A program made the position numbers and the translations under genes. The notes under the pieces are model-generated. The model was not told the DNA's origin, made no database searches, and was given only the letters and a program-made list of their open reading frames with translations. From Granulosicoccus sp. (GTDB lineage Bacteria > Pseudomonadota > Gammaproteobacteria > Granulosicoccales > Granulosicoccaceae), in the NCBI GenBank assembly GCA_013002205.1, contig JABDKN010000085.1:1-55618 (forward strand): a stretch of 55,618 bases of DNA. Reading direction: 5' to 3'. Below, piece by piece: positions 34,651-43,499 of the stretch (position 1 is the first letter of the stretch; each line of letters starts with the position of its first letter).

Positions 34651-35502
34651 TTACGCGAGGTCAGCCAGCCGGACACTGCCTCCTGAGCTGGCAGGCGCCA
34701 GGGTGATGCCTCCAGCGGTGGACAGTCCGTCCGGATCGGCGACGACGTCGAACCACGGACTGCAACAGTGCTGTGCCAGCACCGAGATACGTTCATGGCG
34801 ATCTTCGAGGTGCTCCTGAATGGTCGCCAGGGCCACGGCATCGGAGTTGTTCTTTTCGGACAGGTGCCCGAGCAGGATGCACTGCAACTCAGGATGATCC
34901 AGTTCCTGCAGCAGCACACCAGCCTGATCATTTCCCAGGTGTCCGTAATCGGAGCGTATACGAGCCTGCAGGCTCGGTGGATAGGGTCCTTCGCGCAACA
35001 TCTGGTTGTCATAGTTGCATTCAACCACCAGTCCGTGCACGCCCGCCAGTTTTTCCCGTACGTGCGGCGTACAGGCACCCAGATCAGTCACGTTGGCAAA
35101 CCGTGTCTCGTTCACGGTAAACACGAACTGGCAGGATTCCGCCGCATCATGTGGTGTTGGGAACGGATCCACCTCCACATCCCCGATGACGAAGGGTTCG
35201 TGCGCATGAAACAGTCTCACTGAGGCAAATCGATTGTCCCGTGCCTGGTGATAGGTGCCATGCGTACACCAGACGGGCAGTCCGAACTTGCGTGACAGTG
35301 GACCGACTCCCTTCATGTGGTCACCGTGTTCGTGCGAGATCAGCACCGCATCCAGGTCCGAGGGGGACAGGCCCAGGTGGACCAGGCGCGCGATCGTCTC
35401 CTTCATGGTGAACCCGCAGTCGATGAGCAGCGTCGTCCTGCCCGCACGCAGCAACAGGGAATTGCCCGAACTGCCGCTACCCAGGGCTGCCACCTTGATC
35501 AT
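34651..35502 (-). CDS. MBL-fold metallohydrolase (YycJ/WalJ-like)
   Basis: Metallo-beta-lactamase-fold hydrolase, perhaps a nuclease or phosphodiesterase. The 283-residue protein begins with the fold's first strand (MIKVAALGSGSSGNSLLLRA) and has the metal motif HEHGDH at 57-62 with further ligands in FPTPHDAAESCQF, VTDLGACT and LLGHLSEKNN. It lies two bases after bamC; dapA-bamC-MBL is a conserved gammaproteobacterial set. Physiological substrate unknown. Confidence 0.9.
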   Translation of the reverse strand: MIKVAALGSGSSGNSLLLRAGRTTLLIDCGFTMKETIARLVHLGLSPSDLDAVLISHEHGDHMKGVGPLSRKFGLPVWCTHGTYHQARDNRFASVRLFHAHEPFVIGDVEVDPFPTPHDAAESCQFVFTVNETRFANVTDLGACTPHVREKLAGVHGLVVECNYDNQMLREGPYPPSLQARIRSDYGHLGNDQAGVLLQELDHPELQCILLGHLSEKNNSDAVALATIQEHLEDRHERISVLAQHCCSPWFDVVADPDGLSTAGGITLAPASSGGSVRLADLA

Positions 35503-35504
35503 CG

Positions 35505-36491
35505 TCAGGCCATCTGTGCCAGCAGGGTATTCAGTACCTCCAGCTCCCGTAGATCCGGCAGGCGTCGTCCGTCCTGGTCACTCAGCGCCACGCGCACCTC
35601 ACTGACATGCTGCGGGGTCAACTCGATGACCAGGGGGATTCCCCCATCCCTGAACTCGATACGTCCCACTCCGTCATCACTGCTGGTGATGGCATAGTCG
35701 AGCCTGCCCAACGCTGCCAGCACGGCATTGAACGATGGTTGGAAACCGCGATACACGATCAACTGACTACCAGAACCCGTGGTGATGACCAGCGCATTAT
35801 CGGTCACCATATGCGCCTGATCCTCATTGACGATGCCGCGCGCCTTCTGCTCTTCCATACCGAGGAACACCAGCAGGCGGCTCAGCAACTCACTGGTGGC
35901 TTCCGGGTCGTGCGAGCGCGCCGGCCAGCTGAAGGGAGTCGTGCCCGCAGCCGTTGCCACTTTCTCGGACGCAGCCTGTGATCGCGCGAACAAGCGGCTG
36001 CCGGAGCCGTTTCGCTCAAGCCTGAATGCGATGCGGGTGTACTCCTCGTCGCCCCCTATCAGGTTCTGCAGCAGGTTTCCCCGGGCTATCGCGCTGGCGG
36101 CTCGCCATTGAGTGACGATGAGGCCGGCAGCAGGTTCTGTCCTGTCGATCAGGTATTTTTCCTTTTTCATGAAGGCAAGCAGCTGAGGCCAGACGGCCTC
36201 TGGCGGCGAATCGAGCGCCAGCCAACTCTGCTGACCGGCACGTTCGAACGTCACAGTGGAGAATTGCGGCAACAGTGTATTGCGCGAAACCGGTCCCCCG
36301 TTGGTGCCGGGCAGGACGAACTGTTCGGCGTTACTGATGTCCGTCAGATCCGGTGGGATCTGCAGCGAACGTGCCTGTTCGGCGTTATTGTCATACCGCA
36401 CATCCGGACTGTTGGGCGAGCTGAAACTGCCACAGCCTGCCAGCCATGGGACGGCCAGCAACAGCAGGTAAGCTACATTGCGAGGATTCAC
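35505..36491 (-). CDS. bamC: Outer-membrane assembly lipoprotein BamC
   Basis: Lipoprotein of the BAM complex, which folds beta-barrel proteins into the outer membrane. I chose GTG 36491: it overlaps the dapA stop by four bases (GTGA) and gives a 328-residue protein with a clean lipoprotein signal (hydrophobic to LAGC, Cys at 20). Next comes the unstructured N-terminal stretch with SLQIPPDLTDISNAEQF, then two BamC domains, the first with SPPEAVWPQLLAFMKKEKY and the last ending in LRELEVLNTLLAQ. Codons further upstream in frame lie wholly inside dapA. Confidence 0.9.
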   Translation of the reverse strand: MNPRNVAYLLLLAVPWLAGCGSFSSPNSPDVRYDNNAEQARSLQIPPDLTDISNAEQFVLPGTNGGPVSRNTLLPQFSTVTFERAGQQSWLALDSPPEAVWPQLLAFMKKEKYLIDRTEPAAGLIVTQWRAASAIARGNLLQNLIGGDEEYTRIAFRLERNGSGSRLFARSQAASEKVATAAGTTPFSWPARSHDPEATSELLSRLLVFLGMEEQKARGIVNEDQAHMVTDNALVITTGSGSQLIVYRGFQPSFNAVLAALGRLDYAITSSDDGVGRIEFRDGGIPLVIELTPQHVSEVRVALSDQDGRRLPDLRELEVLNTLLAQMA

Positions 36492-37366
36492 GTTAAGGCT
36501 CCAGCCTTTTTCAGGGCAGCGGTGACCGACGCATGATACTCGCTTGCCAGAGGCGTCAACGGCAAACGGATACCCGGGCCGATGCGCCCCATGGCCTGCA
36601 GCGCCCACTTGACCGGTATCGGACTGGATTCCTGGAACAACACCGTGTGCAGGTCGCTGATACGCTCTTCGATCGTCATGGCGGTGTCCCGGTCGCCGGC
36701 GACGGCCGCCTTGCACATCAGGTGCATCTCGCGCGGTACCACGTTCGCCGTCACCGATATATCCCCCTGTGCACCGGCCAGCATGCTTTCCATGGCAGTT
36801 GCATCGTCGCCGGTCACGACCATGAAGCCATCGGTGCAGATAGCCAGCAACTCCCGTATACGTTCAACCGTGCCGAATGCTTCCTTGATGCCGATGATGT
36901 TGTGCAGCGCGGACAATCGTGCCGTCGTGGCAGGCAGCATGTCCACGGCGGTACGACCCGGCACATTGTAGAGAATCTGCGGGATGTCAACGGCCGAGGC
37001 GATGGCCTGGTAGTGGCGAAACAGCCCTTCCTGCGTTGGTTTGTTGTAATACGGCGTCACCAGCAGGCAGGCATCCGCACCGGCCCTGCGGGCATGGTCG
37101 GTGAGCTCGATTGCCTCTGCGGTGGCATTGGCACCGGTACCGGCAATGACCGGAATACGCCGGGCCACCAGATCGATGATCTGCCTGATCACACGTGCAT
37201 GCTCCGGTATCGTCAGGGTAGCCGATTCACCGGTCGTGCCCACGGCCACGATGGCATCGGTGCCAGCCTCGACATGAAATTCGACCAGATCGGCCAGCGC
37301 CGCGTCATCCACCGAACCATCGTCGAGCATCGGAGTGACCAGCGCCACCATGCTGCCCTGAAACAT
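36488..37366 (-). CDS. dapA: 4-hydroxy-tetrahydrodipicolinate synthase
   Basis: First committed enzyme of lysine and diaminopimelate synthesis; condenses pyruvate with aspartate semialdehyde. The 292-residue product has the expected residues: T44 and T45 (AVGTTGES), Y107 (LLVTPYYNKPT), Y133 (ILYNVPGR) and the Schiff-base Lys K161 (GIKEA). Start MFQGSMVALVTPM is conserved. It is the first gene of dapA-bamC-MBL and lies divergent from bcp over about 100 bases that should hold both promoters. Confidence 0.98.
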   Translation of the reverse strand: MFQGSMVALVTPMLDDGSVDDAALADLVEFHVEAGTDAIVAVGTTGESATLTIPEHARVIRQIIDLVARRIPVIAGTGANATAEAIELTDHARRAGADACLLVTPYYNKPTQEGLFRHYQAIASAVDIPQILYNVPGRTAVDMLPATTARLSALHNIIGIKEAFGTVERIRELLAICTDGFMVVTGDDATAMESMLAGAQGDISVTANVVPREMHLMCKAAVAGDRDTAMTIEERISDLHTVLFQESSPIPVKWALQAMGRIGPGIRLPLTPLASEYHASVTAALKKAGALT

Positions 37367-37468
37367 GTATTACTCCCGAGTTATCCCCGCCATGGTACTT
37401 TCGCCTTAGCGCTTTCTCAACCGATTTCGCGAAAGACCACACCAGCACCCTGAGTACAACGGACATCC

Positions 37469-37936
37469 ATGAACACACCAGAACTCGACAAGCCGGCCCC
37501 GGCCTTCGATCTGCCGGCCACCGGCGAGCAGCGCATTTCACTGGCCAGCCTGGCAGGCAGCAAGGTCATACTGTATTTTTACCCCCGTGATGCCACGCCG
37601 GGTTGCACCACGGAGAGTCAGGACTTCAGAGACGCCAGCGAGGCATTCACGGCCCACGGAGCCATCATTCTTGGCATATCGCAGGACTCGGTGGCGAGCC
37701 ATGAGAAATTCAAGGCAAAGCAGTCCATGCCCTTCGACCTGCTGTCAGATGAGCAGGGTACCGTCTGCGCTGACTACGACGTCATCAAGCTGAAGAAAAT
37801 GTACGGTAAGGAATTCGAGGGAATCGAGCGCAGTACCTTTCTGATCGACGACAAAGGCGTCCTGCGACAGGTTTGGCGCAAGGTCAAGGTACCCGGTCAC
37901 GTGCAGGAAGTACTGGAGGCCGTGCAGGTTTTATAG
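37469..37936 (+). CDS. bcp: Thioredoxin-dependent peroxiredoxin (Bcp/PrxQ)
   Basis: Reduces hydrogen peroxide and organic peroxides in the cytoplasm. The 155-residue protein has the peroxidatic Cys C46 in ATPGCTTES, with the usual Pro-Thr neighbours, and conserved PFDLLSDEQG and GIERSTFLIDDKG. The resolving Cys that sits five residues later in E. coli Bcp is replaced by Gln (position 51), so the enzyme probably works by a one-Cys route or uses another Cys (TVCADYDV, near 97). It is divergent from dapA. Confidence 0.95.
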   Translation: MNTPELDKPAPAFDLPATGEQRISLASLAGSKVILYFYPRDATPGCTTESQDFRDASEAFTAHGAIILGISQDSVASHEKFKAKQSMPFDLLSDEQGTVCADYDVIKLKKMYGKEFEGIERSTFLIDDKGVLRQVWRKVKVPGHVQEVLEAVQVL

Positions 37937-37970
37937 ACTGAAAAATCCGGCGGCAGATTGCCAGGCCAGT

Positions 37971-39056
37971 TCACAGTGGTTGCGAGTGATCGTGATGCGA
38001 CCGATGTTCCAGTGCCTTGGGCCAGGCATTCATGACCGCCTGCACCAGTGTGGCCAGAGGGATGGCAAAGAACACTCCCCACAGTCCGAACAATCCGCCG
38101 AAGAACAGAACTGCGGTAATGATGGCCAGCGGGTGCAGATTGACCACTTCGGAAAACAGCAGCGGTACCAGCACGTTGCCGTCCAGTATCTGGATGATCT
38201 GGTAGGCAATCAGCAGGTAACCCAGCTTGGGCGTCAAGCCCCACTGGAAAAAACCGATCAGGGCGATCGGCACGGTCACCGCGATGGCACCCACATAGGG
38301 AATGATGACCGACAGACCAACCAGGAAGCTCAATAGCAGAGAGTAGTTGAGGCCCATGACGGCAAACAGGATGTAAGACACTACCCAGACGATGATGACC
38401 TCGACAAACTTGCCGCGGATGTAATTGGCGATCTTCTGGTCCACTTCCCGCCAGACCTGGAATGTCAACTCGCTGCGGTGGGGCACGAACTTGGAGGCAA
38501 AGCCCAGCAGCTTGTGCTTGTCCTTCAACGCGAAAAACACCATGATCGGTACCAGCACCACGTACACGGCTATCATCACGATGTTTCCCAGGCGTGCCAG
38601 CGAGAAGGACAGGACACTCTGGGTAAAGGAGGTCAACTCGCGTCGCAGATTGGAAATCAGGTCGTTGACCTGTTCCACTGTAAAGATGTCGGGGTATTTC
38701 ACCGGCAGCCGCAGCAACTGCTCCTGAATATTGCCGATCATGCCAGGCAATTCCCTGACGATTCCGGTGAGCTGTTGCGACAGAACCGGAACCAGGCCGA
38801 ACAGAACGATCACCGACAAGGCGATGATGAGACACAGGACGAAGACCGATGCCAGTGTTCGCGGCACATGCAGACGCTGCATGGCGGCTACCACGCTTTC
38901 CAGCAGGTAGGCAAGTACCAGGGCCACCAGCACCGGTGCCATGATGTCGCCGACCAGCCAGAGAAGGCCGAATACCACCAGCAACAGAAAGGCAAGGATA
39001 ACCGCCTGGGGGTCCGAGAAATTCCGGGCATACCAGTCACGGATGATGTCGTACAT
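37971..39056 (-). CDS. AI-2E/PerM family inner-membrane transporter
   Basis: Predicted permease of the AI-2E/PerM family. The ATG at 39056 gives 361 residues starting MYDIIRDWYARNFSDPQAV, typical of gammaproteobacterial PerM. There are about eight helices: a pair near 20-60, one near 70-95, a soluble middle (about 100-150), and a C-terminal set including LSFLVGLSVIIPYVGAIAV and FGGLFGLWGVFFAIPLATL. The transported compound is not known. A longer reading to 39230 adds basic residues unlike the family. It converges on bcp (35 bases). Confidence 0.88.
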   Translation of the reverse strand: MYDIIRDWYARNFSDPQAVILAFLLLVVFGLLWLVGDIMAPVLVALVLAYLLESVVAAMQRLHVPRTLASVFVLCLIIALSVIVLFGLVPVLSQQLTGIVRELPGMIGNIQEQLLRLPVKYPDIFTVEQVNDLISNLRRELTSFTQSVLSFSLARLGNIVMIAVYVVLVPIMVFFALKDKHKLLGFASKFVPHRSELTFQVWREVDQKIANYIRGKFVEVIIVWVVSYILFAVMGLNYSLLLSFLVGLSVIIPYVGAIAVTVPIALIGFFQWGLTPKLGYLLIAYQIIQILDGNVLVPLLFSEVVNLHPLAIITAVLFFGGLFGLWGVFFAIPLATLVQAVMNAWPKALEHRSHHDHSQPL

Positions 39057-39267
39057 CGCCGGGACGACTCCTGGATAATCGATTGAATACAAGGCCGAAG
39101 CCTCAGGGCCCCGATAGTCGCACAGTATGACACCGGCAGACTCCGGCTGCCGTCGCGAATCGGTTCTCCTACCAGCCTGCAAGATGAGTGCACACCGGGT
39201 ATGCCGTTTTTTTGACGCCCTCGGTGGCAAGCGGAGAACCCGGACAGCCGATCGTCAGGCGGGATGC

Positions 39268-40176
39268 TCAGTCCGGAGTCTGCACGTTGTCGAAGTAGGT
39301 GCGGGCGAACTGGAACAGATCGTCCATCAGGTGCGTACGGAACTTCTGCCGCTGGCGCACGAAATAGAATGAACGCAGCAATGGCGGTTCCAGGGGTACG
39401 GCCACCAGATGACCCAGCGCCAGCTCTTTGTACACGGTCGCCCTGGACACGATGGTGACACCAACACCTGCCTGCACCGCGCCCTTGATGGCCTCCGTAC
39501 TGCCCAGCTCGAACGGCTGGTTCAGCGTATTCCCGTCCACCCCATGGTCTGCGAAATAGCGTTCGATGACACTCCGGGTACCCGAGCCGTCTTCTCGATA
39601 GATGAAGGGATAAGGTGTCAGTTCGAGTGGCGCTACGGCAACTTTCCCGGCCAGCGGGTGGCCAGGCGGTACGATGAGCTGCATCTCGTCCTCCTGACAA
39701 CGCTCCACCCGCAGAAGCTGACTGTCCACCTCACCCTCCACCACGCCCAGGTCAATCGAATTGTCGGCCACCATGTTGACCACTGCATCGGTATTGGCGA
39801 CACGCAGGCGGATCTGTACGTCGGGAAACCGTCGCCGGAAATCTCCCAGCAAACCGGGCAACATGTATTCGGCGATGGTCGTGCTGGCACCGAGTGTTAC
39901 CAGCCCGGTTCGATCACCGGTCAGCGCCTTCACCGATTCCTGCATCTCGTCATAGAGTGTCAGTATCTGGTCCGCATACTCGACCACCCGCTCTCCGGCG
40001 GCAGTCAGGCTGATGCGATTGTTGCGGCGATCGAACAGGCGCGCATTGAACTCCTCTTCCAGTTGCCGGATCTGGTGAGTCACAGCAGGCTGGGTCATGT
40101 GCAGGATTTCCGCAGCACGGGTGAAATTGAGAACACCGGCCACGGTGTGAAATACCTGTAAACGACGATCAGACAT
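39268..40176 (-). CDS. LysR-type transcriptional regulator
   Basis: A 302-residue LysR regulator. The N-terminal winged helix-turn-helix is clear (LNFTRAAEILHMTQPAVTHQIRQL, given here only by its ends: residues about 16-39), followed by a linker helix and a two-lobe effector domain from about 92 (LVTLGASTTIAEYMLPGLL). The sequence type is close to the CysB/CbbR/YeiE range, but I cannot name a ligand. It is divergent from proS with about 130 bases between, and the 211 bases separating it from the PerM gene hold nothing I can identify. Its target is likely itself or a distant operon. Confidence 0.92.
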   Translation of the reverse strand: MSDRRLQVFHTVAGVLNFTRAAEILHMTQPAVTHQIRQLEEEFNARLFDRRNNRISLTAAGERVVEYADQILTLYDEMQESVKALTGDRTGLVTLGASTTIAEYMLPGLLGDFRRRFPDVQIRLRVANTDAVVNMVADNSIDLGVVEGEVDSQLLRVERCQEDEMQLIVPPGHPLAGKVAVAPLELTPYPFIYREDGSGTRSVIERYFADHGVDGNTLNQPFELGSTEAIKGAVQAGVGVTIVSRATVYKELALGHLVAVPLEPPLLRSFYFVRQRQKFRTHLMDDLFQFARTYFDNVQTPD

Positions 40177-40276
40177 ATAGGAAGCTGCTGCTCAGAGTTG
40201 AATACCGGCCCTTGCAAGGCATACATGGTACTCGCCTGCCCGCGGCCGTGGACGACATGCACATCGCATCGCTCGC

Positions 40277-40282
40277 TATACT
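40277..40282 (+). promoter_or_regulatory. Possible -10 element of proS
   Basis: TATACT (5 of 6 to consensus) lies 27 bases before the chosen proS ATG. The best -35 nearby (ACGACA, 4 of 6) is spaced 19 bases away, so the promoter is weak on paper. Confidence 0.35.
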
Positions 40283-40309
40283 GCGCACCAGAGCAACGGG
40301 ATCATGTGC

Positions 40310-42007
40310 ATGCGCGCCAGTCAGTTCCATATCAGTACTACCCGGGAAACCCCCAATGATGCGGAGATCGTCAGCCATCAACTGATGCTCAGGGCCGGCT
40401 TCGTGCGCCGTCTGGGTGCCGGCCTGTATTCGTGGATGCCATTGGGTCTGCGAGTACTGAGAAAGATAGAAGCCATCGTCCGTGAAGAGATGAACCGGGC
40501 AGGTGCGCTGGAACTGCTGATGCCGTCGATTCAACCAGCCGAGTTATGGCAGGAAACGGGGCGCTGGGATAAATTCGGCCCTGAACTCCTGCGCCTGCAG
40601 GACAGGCACCAGCGTGATTATTGCGTTGGACCCACGCATGAGGAGGTCATCACCGACATCGCCCGGCGGGAGATCAGAAGCTACCGTCAGTTACCACTGA
40701 ATTTCTACCAGATTCAGACAAAATTTCGTGATGAAATCAGGCCACGCTTCGGCGTGATGCGTGCGCGCGAATTCATCATGAAGGATGCCTATTCATTCAA
40801 CCTGGGTGAGGAGTCTCTGCAGCAGAGCTTCGACCAGATGCATGACGCCTATTGCAGGGTCTTTGACCGGATGGGACTGCACTACCGTGCAGTGGAAGCA
40901 GACAGCGGCAGCATCGGCGGCGCCCGTTCACGTGAGTTCCATGTGCTCGCCGACAGCGGCGAGGATGCCGTGGTGTACTCGACCGAGGGTGACTATGCGG
41001 CAAACATGGAAAAGGCCGCAGTGGTTCCCCGGGGCAGCCGCAGCGATCCTGCCCGTGAACTGGAGACCATCGACACACCGGGCGTACACACCATTGCCGA
41101 ACTGGCAGCGCAGCTTGAGGTACCCGAGAGCACCTGCCTGAAGACGCTGCTGGTCAAGGGATCACAAGGCTCGGTGGTGGCCCTGGTGTTACGCGGTGAT
41201 CACCAGCTCAACGAAGTGAAGGCCGAACACCTGCCTGAGCTCTCCTCACCGTTGACCATGGCTGACGCCGATGACATTCGCGCAGTGGCCGATTGCGATG
41301 CCGGCTCGATAGGCCCGCTTGGCCTGGCCGTTACCGTGATCGCCGACACGGATGCTGCCACCATGAGCGATTTCATCTGTGGCGCCAATACCAATGGGCA
41401 ACACCTGCGCGGTGTCAACTGGGGACGGGACCTGCCCGAGCCACTGGTTCGTGATCTGCGTAACGTCGTCGAGGGTGATCCCAGTCCGGTAGGGACAGGA
41501 ACCCTGAAAATCGTCCGGGGCATTGAAGTCGGCCACATCTTCCAGCTCGGTGATACCTACAGCCAGAGCATGGGAGCCACGGTGCTGGATGAAAGCGGCA
41601 AGCCGCAGACCCTGATGATGGGATGTTATGGAATCGGTATCACGCGCATTGCCGCTGCCGCCATCGAGCAGAACAGTGATAAGGCGGGCATCATCTGGCC
41701 TTTGGCCATTGCACCGTTCGAGGCAGTCATCTGCCCTGTCAACATGGTGAAATCAGACGCCGTAAAGGCCGCTGCCGAGACACTCTACGAGGAACTGCTC
41801 AAGGCAGGCGTGGATGTGCTGTTCGACGATCGACCGCTACGACCGGGTGCCATGTTCGCTGATATGGAACTGATCGGCATACCGCACCGTTTCGTACTCA
41901 GCGACAAACACCTGGCCAACGGCGAAATCGAATACCGTGGCCGACGCGACCCTGAGTCTTCAATCATCAGTCGCGCCGACGTACTGGCGCAGATGAAACC
42001 GAACTGA
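40310..42007 (+). CDS. proS: Prolyl-tRNA synthetase (bacterial type with editing domain)
   Basis: Charges tRNA-Pro with proline. From the ATG at 40310 the protein has 565 residues and begins [20 protein letters not shown], aligned with the start of E. coli ProS; another ATG lies two codons earlier. Class II motifs are present (motif 1 near [10 protein letters not shown]-like [16 protein letters not shown], motif 2 [19 protein letters not shown], motif 3 CYGIGITRI), and the central insertion around 220-400 (the editing domain that removes mischarged alanine) is intact. The C-terminal anticodon-binding domain ends the protein. Confidence 0.97.
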   Translation: MRASQFHISTTRETPNDAEIVSHQLMLRAGFVRRLGAGLYSWMPLGLRVLRKIEAIVREEMNRAGALELLMPSIQPAELWQETGRWDKFGPELLRLQDRHQRDYCVGPTHEEVITDIARREIRSYRQLPLNFYQIQTKFRDEIRPRFGVMRAREFIMKDAYSFNLGEESLQQSFDQMHDAYCRVFDRMGLHYRAVEADSGSIGGARSREFHVLADSGEDAVVYSTEGDYAANMEKAAVVPRGSRSDPARELETIDTPGVHTIAELAAQLEVPESTCLKTLLVKGSQGSVVALVLRGDHQLNEVKAEHLPELSSPLTMADADDIRAVADCDAGSIGPLGLAVTVIADTDAATMSDFICGANTNGQHLRGVNWGRDLPEPLVRDLRNVVEGDPSPVGTGTLKIVRGIEVGHIFQLGDTYSQSMGATVLDESGKPQTLMMGCYGIGITRIAAAAIEQNSDKAGIIWPLAIAPFEAVICPVNMVKSDAVKAAAETLYEELLKAGVDVLFDDRPLRPGAMFADMELIGIPHRFVLSDKHLANGEIEYRGRRDPESSIISRADVLAQMKPN

Positions 42008-42093
42008 CGACCCGGGATTCATGGACAAGCGCCATTCACCGCAGGCGATGAAAAATGCTGCACAGACGGCAGTGTGACGGTTCGGCAAACGAC

Positions 42094-42125
42094 TGCACCC
42101 GGATCATGTAATTGATCCGGGTGCA
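42094..42125. terminator. Strong 13-bp hairpin between convergent proS and DUF2852 genes
   Basis: TGCACCCGGATCA and TGATCCGGGTGCA pair perfectly over 13 bases around a six-base loop (TGTAAT). It lies 87 bases after the proS stop and 37 after the DUF2852 stop on the other strand, the expected site of a shared terminator. No T run follows on either side, so it is not a classic intrinsic terminator; it could act with Rho or stabilise both 3' ends. Confidence 0.6.
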
Positions 42126-42161
42126 CATTGCCGACTAATGGTTGTGGGTACGGGCCGGAAC

Positions 42162-42608
42162 TCACTGTTCCGCTCGACCCGCCTTCGAACCGTTGGCCAT
42201 GAAACGGTCGAACTCTTCCTGATCAGCCCGCCGGCGAGCGTCCATGCGAAATTCACTGAATCGCTGGGCCCGTGACTTGATCTCCTCCTTTATCTCACGG
42301 ATACGATCGTACTGAGTCTGCTGATAGTCATTGAACACGACGTTATCCGACCCCGCCGGAACCTGCCCGTTGCCGTGGAACAGGCGACCCCACTGTTCGC
42401 GGATCGCACCTGGCAACTCCTGGACGTTTCGTCCTGACATGATCCAGAACAGAACCACCAGTCCGACAGGCCAGAAGAAAACGAAGGCCACGACCATGAC
42501 GGCGATATTGAATCCGGACCACCTGGCCGATCGCCCGAACTGACTGCCGCAGCGTGTCGATGACTGATGGTGGCGCGGCTCGACTGTATGTGCATTGGAT
42601 GTAGACAT
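42162..42608 (-). CDS. DUF2852 membrane protein
   Basis: A 148-residue protein. After a polar N-terminus, WSGFNIAVMVVAFVFFWPVG (residues about 30-49) and the rest of the hydrophobic stretch form one long or two short membrane helices that match DUF2852. The C-terminal half is a charged helix (YDRIREIKEEIKSRAQRFSE) that could form a coiled coil, then an Arg/Ala/Asp-rich tail. Function unknown. It has a strong ribosome site (AGAGGTG), a near-consensus promoter upstream and an operator-like palindrome over the start site, and is divergent from a TetR regulator that probably controls it. Confidence 0.85.
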   Translation of the reverse strand: MSTSNAHTVEPRHHQSSTRCGSQFGRSARWSGFNIAVMVVAFVFFWPVGLVVLFWIMSGRNVQELPGAIREQWGRLFHGNGQVPAGSDNVVFNDYQQTQYDRIREIKEEIKSRAQRFSEFRMDARRRADQEEFDRFMANGSKAGRAEQ

Positions 42609-42721
42609 CTTTCACCTCTTTCTCTGGTATTGACGAGAAGCGCATTGTCGTCACAGTGCTCGCCGACCAGGTAACGTTGACGCCCCCGATCCAGGCCTGA
42701 TCCGCTTCCGTAACCAAGCTA

Positions 42722-42738
42722 TGTAAACACTGTTCACA
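42722..42738. promoter_or_regulatory. Operator-like inverted repeat in the DUF2852-TetR divergent region
   Basis: TGTAAACA-C-TGTTCACA: two 8-base arms around a central C, with 7 of 8 positions symmetric. It covers about -6 to +12 relative to the predicted DUF2852 start, so a bound repressor would block initiation. It fits the size of TetR-family operators and lies beside a TetR gene. Binding is inferred. Confidence 0.65.
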
Positions 42739-42739
42739 T

Positions 42740-42769
42740 ACTATATCTGATAATTGAACTACTTTTCAA
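42740..42769 (-). promoter_or_regulatory. Sigma70-type promoter of the DUF2852 gene
   Basis: On the minus strand, TTGAAA (-35, 42764-42769, 5 of 6) and TATAGT (-10, 42740-42745, 5 of 6) are separated by 18 bases within an AT-rich stretch unlike the surrounding DNA. Transcription would start near 42733, inside the palindrome at 42722-42738, leaving a leader of about 125 bases. Confidence 0.62.
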
Positions 42770-42786
42770 GTAATTTCGAAAAAAAA

Positions 42787-42801
42787 GTGAACAACAGTCA
42801 C
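42787..42801. promoter_or_regulatory. Second, weaker operator-like repeat before the TetR start
   Basis: GTGAACA-A-CAGTCAC is an imperfect inverted repeat (5 of 7) that reuses the TGAACA half-site of the palindrome at 42722-42738. It ends 23 bases before the TetR ATG, a position suited to autorepression. Weaker evidence than the first site. Confidence 0.4.
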
Positions 42802-42823
42802 ATTGACGAGTAGAATCAGGAAC

Positions 42824-43444
42824 ATGAAACATCCCATGAAAAAGGACAAGGGCGCTTATCACCACGGGAATCTGGCGGAATCCCTGCTCGACGCGGTGGA
42901 CGAAATAGCCAGCCAGTTCGGTCTCGAAGCGGTCACCCTGCGCGCCTGTGCCAAACGTATTGGCGTCTCACCCTCGTCGGCCTTCCGACATTACAGCGAC
43001 AAGCGCGACCTGCTCACATCGTTTGCCACCCGTGCCCTGATGCAGCTTTCCCGGAACCTGGCCGTGGCCAACACCCGTGCCCGTCAGGACGGTGACAATG
43101 CCCTGATGGCCGTTGGCCTGGCCTATATCGCATTTGCCATCGACAATCCGGCTTTCTTTCGAGCCATGTGGAATGAGGAAATTATCTACGCCGGTAATGA
43201 TGCCTATGTGGCTGCCTCGGAACAGCTCAGTGCACATCTGAAGGGCGGTTTCGCCGATTCCATCCATGATACTGACCCGGCGCAATTGAGTGTCGAGGAG
43301 CTTCTCGCCTGGTCATCCGTCCACGGCCTGGCCAGTCTGCTGGTCGAGGAAGTGGTCGGTCGCGGACATTCCAGGGAGTACAAGCTGAATCTGGCCACAC
43401 GCATGATCAGGTCGATGGCCCCGGCCTTCGACAAAGCGAGCTGA
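42824..43444 (+). CDS. TetR-family transcriptional regulator
   Basis: A 206-residue repressor, counted from the ATG at 42824. The N-terminal helix-turn-helix is typical (GAYHHGNLAESLLDAVDEIA, then VTLRACAKRIGVSPSSAFRHYSDKRDLL, roughly residues 8-60), and the C-terminal part resembles the WHG/TetR_C_33 type (NPAFFRAMWNEEIIYAG, ELLAWSSVHGLASLLVEE). Ligand unknown. It faces the DUF2852 gene over about 215 bases holding two operator-like repeats that share a half-site. An ATG four codons later is also possible. Confidence 0.92.
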   Translation: MKHPMKKDKGAYHHGNLAESLLDAVDEIASQFGLEAVTLRACAKRIGVSPSSAFRHYSDKRDLLTSFATRALMQLSRNLAVANTRARQDGDNALMAVGLAYIAFAIDNPAFFRAMWNEEIIYAGNDAYVAASEQLSAHLKGGFADSIHDTDPAQLSVEELLAWSSVHGLASLLVEEVVGRGHSREYKLNLATRMIRSMAPAFDKAS

Positions 43445-43499
43445 CGGATCCGGTTTCATCCCTGCCCACCCGTCGGCCGTCGGCCGTCGGGCAAGGCTC

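Noticed and set aside
39409-40161. A 250-codon plus-strand frame opposite the LysR gene
   Set aside because: Antisense shadow of a clear LysR regulator; no recognisable domain or ribosome site.
43471-43491. CGTCGGC triplicate between the TetR and PuuB-like genes
   Set aside because: Three 7-base copies in GC-rich DNA between convergent genes; the possible hairpin has mismatches. Too little to support a function.
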